Below, piece by piece: positions 41,054 through 45,366 of a stretch of DNA of 45,366 nt. The notes under the pieces are model-generated. The model saw only the letters and a program-made list of their open reading frames with translations. It did no database searches and had not been told where the DNA came from. Each line of letters begins with the position of its first letter. Position 1 is the stretch's first letter. Made by a program: the position numbers and the translations under genes. Where the stretch lies: contig NZ_BSEJ01000021.1 in NCBI RefSeq assembly GCF_027921765.1, forward strand, positions 1 through 45,366. Direction: 5' to 3'. The DNA comes from Microbacterium barkeri. GTDB lineage: Bacteria > Actinomycetota > Actinomycetes > Actinomycetales > Microbacteriaceae.

Positions 41054-41061
41054 GGTTGACA
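41054..41061 (-). promoter_or_regulatory. TGTCAACC element upstream of the DUF6458-kinase operon
   Basis: On the minus strand TGTCAACC is followed 23 bases later by CGGTA. It lies 118 bases before the DUF6458 start, farther than the 68-71 bases of the other three copies, so a longer leader is implied. Confidence 0.45.
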
Positions 41062-41097
41062 CGGCGGCGACGGGACGGTAGCCGTGCACGCCGGGCA

Positions 41098-42018
41098 TCA
41101 GTCCTCGACGGTCGACGGCGGCGTGCCGAGCTTCTCGAGCTCGGGCCAGAACTCGTCCGGCACGTGCGTCGCGCAGAGCTCCTCGAGCTCGGCGATGCGC
41201 TCGGGCCGGCCGACTCCGACGACCGTCGAGTGGACGCCGGGATGCCGCAGGGAGAAGTGGAGGGCGGCGGCCGGGACCGAGAGCTTCCATTCCGCGCAGA
41301 GCTCGCGCACCCGGGCGAGCCACGCGAGCAGATCGGCGGGCGCCTCGCGATACGCGTAGCTCGTCGACGTTCCGGCGAGAAGCCCGCCGCCGAACGGCGC
41401 GGCGTTGAAGACGCCCATGCCGCGCTCGTTGGCCTCCGCGATGAGCTCCTCGGCGCTGCGGTCGACGATCGTCATGCGGTTGTGGGTGAGGACGGCGTCG
41501 AAGATGCCCGTCCCGACATACGCCTTCTCGAGGCTGATCTCGCCGACGGCGATGCCGATCGCCCCGGCCAGACCCTGCTCGCGCAGCTCGATCATCCCCT
41601 GGACAGCTCCGCCGGGCGCGAGCGCCTCCTCCACCGTGACGGCCCACGGGTCGTGGAGGTGCACGAGCGGGAACCGCTCGAGCCCGAGCTTCTCGACGCT
41701 CTCCTCGAAGGAGCGCCACACGCGGTCGCGGTCGAATCGTCCGTCCTTCCCGACGTCGACCTTCGTGACGATGCTGTGGCCATCCGCGAGCCCGCCTCGG
41801 GCATCCAACGCCCGCCCGAGCACCCGCTCGCTCTCGCCGCCCGCGTAGTTGTTCGATGTGTCGACGACCGCGAAGCGGGAGGACAGCATCGCCTCGGCGA
41901 CCTCGAGCGGGTCGGAGGCCGAGCGCTGCGGATCGCCCAGCGACGAGGCGCCGAGCGTCACGGGGCTCACGACGAGAGGAGTCGCGCCGAGCGGGCGAGG
42001 GTCGAGCACGGATGACAT
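41098..42018 (-). CDS. Aldo/keto reductase
   Basis: A 306-residue NADPH-dependent TIM-barrel oxidoreductase. The family tetrad can be traced: Asp and Tyr in V-V-D-T-S-N-N-Y-A-G-G-E-S-E, Lys in I-V-T-K-V-D and His in V-H-L-H-D-P. The C-terminal cofactor-binding part has H-P-G-V-H-S-T-V-V-G-V-G-R-P-E-R. The arrangement is closest to the aldose-1-dehydrogenase-type AKRs acting on sugars such as fucose or galactose, but the substrate is not certain. The ATG at 42016-42018 has GGAGG four bases upstream. It is divergent from corA. Confidence 0.92.
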   Translation of the reverse strand: MSSVLDPRPLGATPLVVSPVTLGASSLGDPQRSASDPLEVAEAMLSSRFAVVDTSNNYAGGESERVLGRALDARGGLADGHSIVTKVDVGKDGRFDRDRVWRSFEESVEKLGLERFPLVHLHDPWAVTVEEALAPGGAVQGMIELREQGLAGAIGIAVGEISLEKAYVGTGIFDAVLTHNRMTIVDRSAEELIAEANERGMGVFNAAPFGGGLLAGTSTSYAYREAPADLLAWLARVRELCAEWKLSVPAAALHFSLRHPGVHSTVVGVGRPERIAELEELCATHVPDEFWPELEKLGTPPSTVED

Positions 42019-42083
42019 GGGGCCTCCATCGGTCGCAGGTGTCCCCACCAGCATGGCGCACGGGTCCGCGGATGTCTGCCGCC

Positions 42084-42089
42084 CACAAT
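42084..42089 (+). promoter_or_regulatory. -10 box of a leaderless promoter for corA
   Basis: CACAAT lies six bases before the GTG at 42096, with no ribosome site. It matches TATAAT at four positions; the spacing is the stronger argument. Confidence 0.4.
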
Positions 42090-42095
42090 GGACTC

Positions 42096-43094
42096 GTGCC
42101 CATCATCGACAACGCCGTCTACGTCGACGGGCGGCGCATCGCCGACCCGGCGAGCCTCGACCAGACCTTCGAGTACATGCGCGACCAGAAGGGGATGGGC
42201 TGGATCGGCCTGCTGCGCCCGACCGACGACGAGCTGATGACCGTCGCGGCCGAGTTCGAGCTGCACGCGCTCGCCGTGGAGGATGCGCGCAAGGGGCACC
42301 AGCGCGCGAAGCTCGAGCGCTACGGCGACACGCTCTTCCTCGTGCTGCGGCCCGCCTGGTACATCGACGAGACCGAGACGGTCGAGTTCGGCGAGCTGCA
42401 CGTGTTCGTCGGGCCGGACTTCGTGCTCACGGTCCGTCACGGCGAGGCTCCCGACCTCTCGCGCGTCCGGCAGCGGATGGAGGCCGATCCGGCTCTCCTC
42501 GCGCGCGGGACCGAGGCCGTGCTCTACGCCATCCTCGACGAGGTGGTCGATCAGTACACCCCGGTCATGCGCGGCGTCGAGAACGACATCGACGAGATCG
42601 AGGACGCGCTCTTCACCGACACCGCGACATCCCTCTCCCGCCGGATCTACGAGCTGTCCGGCGAGGTGATCGCATTCCAGCGCGGCACGCAGCCGCTCGA
42701 CGGCATGCTCGCCGGCCTGCTGCGCGGAGGCGAGAAGTACGGTGTCGACCTCGAGCTGCAGCGCCTGCTGCGCGACGTGCACGATCATGTGCTGCGTCTC
42801 AACGACCGCATCGCGTCCTTCCGGGCCATCCTCGACAACGCGCTCACGGTGCACGCGACGATCGTCACGCAGCGGCAGACCGAGACGTCGCTGCAGCAGA
42901 ACGAGCAGGTCAAGAAGATCTCGGGGTGGGCTGCGATCCTCTTCGGCCCGACGCTCATCGGCGGCATCTACGGCATGAACTTCGATCACATGCCCGAACT
43001 CCACTGGGCGTGGGGATACCCGCTCGCCCTCGCGCTCATGGCGGCGACGAGCGTCACCCTGTGGGCGCTGTTCAAGTGGCGGAAGTGGATGTGA
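42096..43094 (+). CDS. corA: CorA family magnesium/divalent cation transporter
   Basis: A 332-residue pentameric channel subunit. The large cytosolic N-terminal domain ends in the long stalk helix. It is followed by two membrane helices (about 270-290 and 302-322), with the selectivity motif G-M-N (293-295) in I-Y-G-M-N-F-D-H-M between them, and the basic C-terminus K-W-R-K-W-M. All parts needed for Mg2+ (or Co2+/Ni2+) uptake are present. The GTG start was chosen from the -10 spacing and gives the usual V-D-G entry. Its last 23 bases overlap the 3' end of the convergent glycosidase gene. Confidence 0.93.
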   Translation: MPIIDNAVYVDGRRIADPASLDQTFEYMRDQKGMGWIGLLRPTDDELMTVAAEFELHALAVEDARKGHQRAKLERYGDTLFLVLRPAWYIDETETVEFGELHVFVGPDFVLTVRHGEAPDLSRVRQRMEADPALLARGTEAVLYAILDEVVDQYTPVMRGVENDIDEIEDALFTDTATSLSRRIYELSGEVIAFQRGTQPLDGMLAGLLRGGEKYGVDLELQRLLRDVHDHVLRLNDRIASFRAILDNALTVHATIVTQRQTETSLQQNEQVKKISGWAAILFGPTLIGGIYGMNFDHMPELHWAWGYPLALALMAATSVTLWALFKWRKWM

Positions 43095-44571
43095 GGACGA
43101 CCGTGGCGTGCGGCTCGAGCCGCAGCGTGTCGCCGCACTGGAACCTCGCGATGCCGTCCGTGCCCACGTGGACATGCTCGCCGGATCCGCCGGACATGCC
43201 GGTGCCCGACAGATCGAGCTCGATGGGCTCATCCCACTTGCTGACCAGGAGCAGCGACCTCCTGCCGTCGGGGCGCATCAGGCCCTGCGCGTGCAGACGC
43301 GCGTCGGGGAATCCGGGGTAGCCCGTCGACGTCGGCACCGCGCGATCTCCCGGAGCGAAGTGGCGCAGGAGGAGCTGCGTCACGGCATACCGGGCGTTCG
43401 GCTCGCCGGTCTCCCAGTCGAGGAGCGACGTGCCGGGGATCATGCCGGGGTAGTCCATGAACTCCGCGATGCCGAGCAGGTCGATCCCCATGGGCAGCAG
43501 CCGCGCCCAGAGGTAGGCGTGGACCGACCCGCTGAGGGCCCAGTAGAACGCCGGGATCTGCGGAGCGGGGTTCATGATGTCAGCCGGGTACGTCCCGATC
43601 TCATTGAGGAACATCCGCGCGCCCGGCGCCAGGCGCCGCGCGATGGACTGGATGTACGCCACGCTCTCCACGAAGGCATCGGCCTGCGCGAAGAAGGTGC
43701 TGCGCCACGTGCTCGGGTCGGCGTTGCCTTCCGGCCCGAACGGGTTGACGATCTCCGGCGACGCATAGAAGTGGCACGAGAAGGCGTCGATGGGGATGCC
43801 GTCCTGGTGATTCGCGGCGTCGAGGAAGTGCCAGAAGTACTCGGGGTCGTGGTGCACGTGACTGAGGGACAGGCCGATGAACTTCATCTCGGGGTCCAGG
43901 GGCTGCAGCCGCTCGACCACGGCGTCGTACAGCCGGGTGTAGACCTCGGGCGGCATGCGCCGGTTGAGGTCGGGCTCGCAGAGCACCTCCCAGTACGCGA
44001 AGCGGTATCTGTGGCCCGACTCGTGCCAGCGGCCGAGCTCGTCGGTGAAGCCTCCCGCGATGTACCAGCTGGCGAGTCGGAAGAAGTAGTCCGCGACCTC
44101 GGCGAGCGTCTCGTCGCGGAAGTCCGATCCCTGCTCGTACTGCCAGTGGATCTCGTCGGGGTCGCGCGAGACCACGACGTCCTCGGCGCCCTCGAACATC
44201 CAGTGCGGGATGGTCGCGAAGTTCGCGACGACCGGTCGCCCCTCGGCCGCGGCCATGAAGTCCTCGACGAACGGATCGAGGTGCGAGAAGTCCCATGAGG
44301 TGGTCGTCTCGGTGGGCGGCTCCAGGGCGGGCACGGAGAGCACCGGATGCGAGAACCAGGGGAGGAAGCGCGCGCAGTCGGCCTTCAGATCGCGGAGAGC
44401 CGCGAACGCGCGATCGTGGATCGGCGACTCGCGGCGGAGGGGCGGTGCGGCCCAGAGGTGCGTGGTGAGAACCGTCTGGTTGACGTGGAACGCGCCATCC
44501 CACGACACCGTGACGGGTACGGCGATGCTGCCGGCGTCGGGCGACACGGGCGGGGTCTGCTCTGCGGACAT
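43072..44571 (-). CDS. Glycoside hydrolase, GH39-like (clan A)
   Basis: A 499-residue protein with a TIM barrel and C-terminal beta domain and no signal peptide. W-E-V-L-C-E-P-D-L (Glu199) fits the acid/base glutamate after strand four of clan-A glycosidases. F-L-N-E-I-G-T-Y (Glu324) fits the nucleophile after strand seven. H-V-H-H-D-P-E-Y-F and D-A-F-S-C-H-F-Y-A-S are the strand-five/six motifs of GH39 xylosidase/iduronidase relatives. The actual sugar is not known. AGGAG precedes the ATG. It is divergent from a TetR regulator across an 80-base gap with a palindrome, so induction by its substrate is likely. Confidence 0.85.
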   Translation of the reverse strand: MSAEQTPPVSPDAGSIAVPVTVSWDGAFHVNQTVLTTHLWAAPPLRRESPIHDRAFAALRDLKADCARFLPWFSHPVLSVPALEPPTETTTSWDFSHLDPFVEDFMAAAEGRPVVANFATIPHWMFEGAEDVVVSRDPDEIHWQYEQGSDFRDETLAEVADYFFRLASWYIAGGFTDELGRWHESGHRYRFAYWEVLCEPDLNRRMPPEVYTRLYDAVVERLQPLDPEMKFIGLSLSHVHHDPEYFWHFLDAANHQDGIPIDAFSCHFYASPEIVNPFGPEGNADPSTWRSTFFAQADAFVESVAYIQSIARRLAPGARMFLNEIGTYPADIMNPAPQIPAFYWALSGSVHAYLWARLLPMGIDLLGIAEFMDYPGMIPGTSLLDWETGEPNARYAVTQLLLRHFAPGDRAVPTSTGYPGFPDARLHAQGLMRPDGRRSLLLVSKWDEPIELDLSGTGMSGGSGEHVHVGTDGIARFQCGDTLRLEPHATVVLTSTSAT

Positions 44572-44593
44572 GAGGCTCCTCGAGAGTTTGATA

Positions 44594-44621
44594 CGTGCGT
44601 CTTATACGTATGTATAGCACG
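44594..44621. promoter_or_regulatory. Candidate TetR operator between glycosidase and regulator
   Basis: CGTGC-gtctt-ATACGTAT-gtata-GCACG is an interrupted 28-bp palindrome with an 8-bp perfect core and perfect 5-bp outer arms. It is centred at 44607/44608, 36 bases from the glycosidase start and 44 from the regulator start, and is unusually AT-rich for this genome. Both promoters should lie within or next to it. Confidence 0.6.
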
Positions 44622-44639
44622 CCCGTACAGGGTGCGCCG

Positions 44640-44645
44640 TATGCT
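44640..44645 (+). promoter_or_regulatory. -10 box of a leaderless promoter for the TetR gene
   Basis: TATGCT lies six bases before the ATG at 44652 and fixes that start. The operator candidate ends 18 bases upstream, covering where the -35 would be. Confidence 0.55.
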
Positions 44646-44651
44646 CGAGGA

Positions 44652-45215
44652 ATGGGGCAACGTGAAGCGCTTCTCGCGGGAGCGAAGCAGTGCCTGGTCG
44701 AGCGCGGGTACGCGCACACCACGGCGCGCGACATCGTGGGCGTCACTGGGGCCAATCTCGCTGCGATCGGATATCACTTCGGCTCGAAGGACGCTCTGCT
44801 CAACGCCGCCGTCATCGAGACCTTCGAGGAGTGGGGCGATGCCGTCGCCAGCAGTGTGACCGCCGACCTCGACGGCGGCCCGGGGCGACGCCTCGAGCAC
44901 TTCCTCGCCGGTCTGCTCGCGGCGGCGCCGGGTAAGCGCAGCGTCCTCGTCGCCAGCGTTCAGGCCTACGCCCAGGCGGAGTTCGCCGAGGAGGTCCGCA
45001 GGCAGCTTCTCCGCATCTATGCGGAGAGCCGCCGCGACCTCGCCGCGCTCGTGCTGGAGGTCGACCGGGACGAGGTCTCCGCGGACGACGCCCGCACCGT
45101 GGGTTCGCTTGCGCTCGCCCTCATCAACGGCGTGATGCTGCAGTGGATGCTGGACCCCTCGGCCACTCCGTCGGCGGAGGAGCTGTCGCGTGCGATCCGG
45201 GCGGTCGCGGCGTAG
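44652..45215 (+). CDS. TetR/AcrR family transcriptional regulator
   Basis: A 187-residue repressor. The N-terminal helix-turn-helix is A-R-D-I-V-G-V-T-G-A-N-L-A-A-I-G-Y-H-F-G-S-K (about residues 27-48), the classic TetR pattern ending Y-H-F-G-S-K-D-A-L. The rest is a helical ligand-binding and dimerisation domain. It is divergent from the GH39-like gene with a palindrome between, the usual layout for local autoregulation; the ligand may be a sugar or glycoside. The ATG at 44652 was preferred over upstream in-frame codons because of the leaderless -10 box. Confidence 0.93.
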   Translation: MGQREALLAGAKQCLVERGYAHTTARDIVGVTGANLAAIGYHFGSKDALLNAAVIETFEEWGDAVASSVTADLDGGPGRRLEHFLAGLLAAAPGKRSVLVASVQAYAQAEFAEEVRRQLLRIYAESRRDLAALVLEVDRDEVSADDARTVGSLALALINGVMLQWMLDPSATPSAEELSRAIRAVAA

Positions 45216-45265
45216 GTCCGGTCGACGGTCGCGTCGGTTGCATGGCCATCGTCTTTATCTCCGAA

Positions 45266-45281
45266 TGTGGAGTTATCCACA
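45266..45281. promoter_or_regulatory. Inverted repeat TGTGGA-GTTA-TCCACA containing a DnaA-box-like TTATCCACA
   Basis: A perfect 6-bp inverted repeat with a four-base spacer lies 49 bases before the start codon at 45331. It includes one perfect DnaA-box-like nonamer (45273-45281). Only one such box is present, so it is not an origin. Confidence 0.45.
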
Positions 45282-45330
45282 GTTTGGGATTGTTCGGTGG
45301 AATGTCCGATGGGGTGGGTAGTGTGGGGGT

Positions 45331-45366
45331 ATGTCGAGGACGATGCCGCGGGAGGATGCGGGGGTG
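45331..45366 (+). CDS. Start of a gene cut by the window edge, possibly 13E12/DUF222 HNH family
   Basis: ATG at 45331 is preceded by TAGTGT six bases upstream, the same leaderless layout as elsewhere. The frame stays open to the edge (M-S-R-T-M-P-R-E-D-A-G-V). The G/T-rich upstream phrase GAATGTCCGATGGGGTGGGT resembles, from memory, the leader of DUF222/13E12 genes in Microbacteriaceae. Twelve codons are too few to identify the product. Confidence 0.4.
   Translation, partial: MSRTMPREDAGV

Noticed and set aside
42019..42095. Magnesium riboswitch upstream of corA
   Set aside because: The gap to the divergent gene is only 77 bases and the start appears leaderless, leaving no room for a riboswitch.
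45273..45281. DnaA box as sign of a replication origin
   Set aside because: There is only one box, no cluster, and no dnaA, dnaN or repA nearby.

Overview
The window is GC-rich actinobacterial chromosome, most likely from the Microbacteriaceae and probably Microbacterium. The reasons are the core gene order ppa / tilS - membrane protein - hpt - ftsH - folE - folP - folB - folK - DUF3180 - two PH-domain proteins - DUF2520 - lysS / DUF4192, the GTGA/ATGA start-stop overlaps, and the many GTG starts that sit six bases after a TANNNT box with no ribosome-binding site (leaderless transcripts). The species call is inference from gene content, not from a search.

Layout. 1-1735: the tail of an HNH endonuclease of the 13E12/DUF222 type, with a complete IS3-family insertion sequence (375-1732) landed exactly at its stop codon. 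1808-3749: accessory genes and debris (a GNAT acetyltransferase, a metallophosphoesterase, a methyltransferase remnant with an internal deletion, and a 25/26-bp tandem repeat array). 3777-4105: tRNA-Phe, tRNA-Asp and tRNA-Glu on the minus strand. 4315-20314: the housekeeping block: a secreted coiled-coil M23 peptidase, pyrophosphatase, tRNA-Ile lysidine synthetase, Hpt, FtsH, the tetrahydrofolate operon folE-P-B-K, membrane PH-domain proteins, a DUF2520 protein, lysyl-tRNA synthetase, a DUF4192 protein and a one-helix protein.

20379-31173: paired accessory genes. An LLM-class flavin oxidoreductase is translationally coupled to a GH13 trehalose-synthase-like enzyme. A three-gene type III polyketide synthase - methyltransferase - FAD monooxygenase operon resembles srsABC of Streptomyces griseus (lipid resorcinol/quinone synthesis). 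A DUF4383 protein is followed by a small substrate-binding-like lipoprotein coupled to a CDF transporter, then cardiolipin synthase and, convergently, a diacylglycerol/lipid kinase.

31232-36382: serS, a HAD phosphatase, tRNA-Ser(TGA), two tandem LytR-CpsA-Psr paralogues and tRNA-Ser(GCT). 36497-40936: small stress-like genes (a PPOX-fold protein, three very acidic mini-proteins, a Cys-rich mini-protein, a CGNR zinc-finger regulator) and a minus-strand unit of DUF6458 membrane protein, serine/threonine kinase and Gly-Asn-Gln-rich lipoprotein. 41098-45215: aldo/keto reductase, CorA transporter, and a GH39-like glycosidase divergent from a TetR regulator, with a palindromic operator candidate between them. 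The right edge holds the promoter and first codons of another gene, possibly a second 13E12/DUF222 copy.

Two regulatory patterns cut across the window. About ten genes show a -10-like box six (once seven) bases before the start codon. An identical octamer, TGTCAACC, lies upstream of four separated stress-type genes (CBS-domain, DUF4383, PPOX, DUF6458), in three of them 68-71 bases before the start codon, which suggests a shared regulon. No phage, CRISPR or dedicated defence system was recognised.
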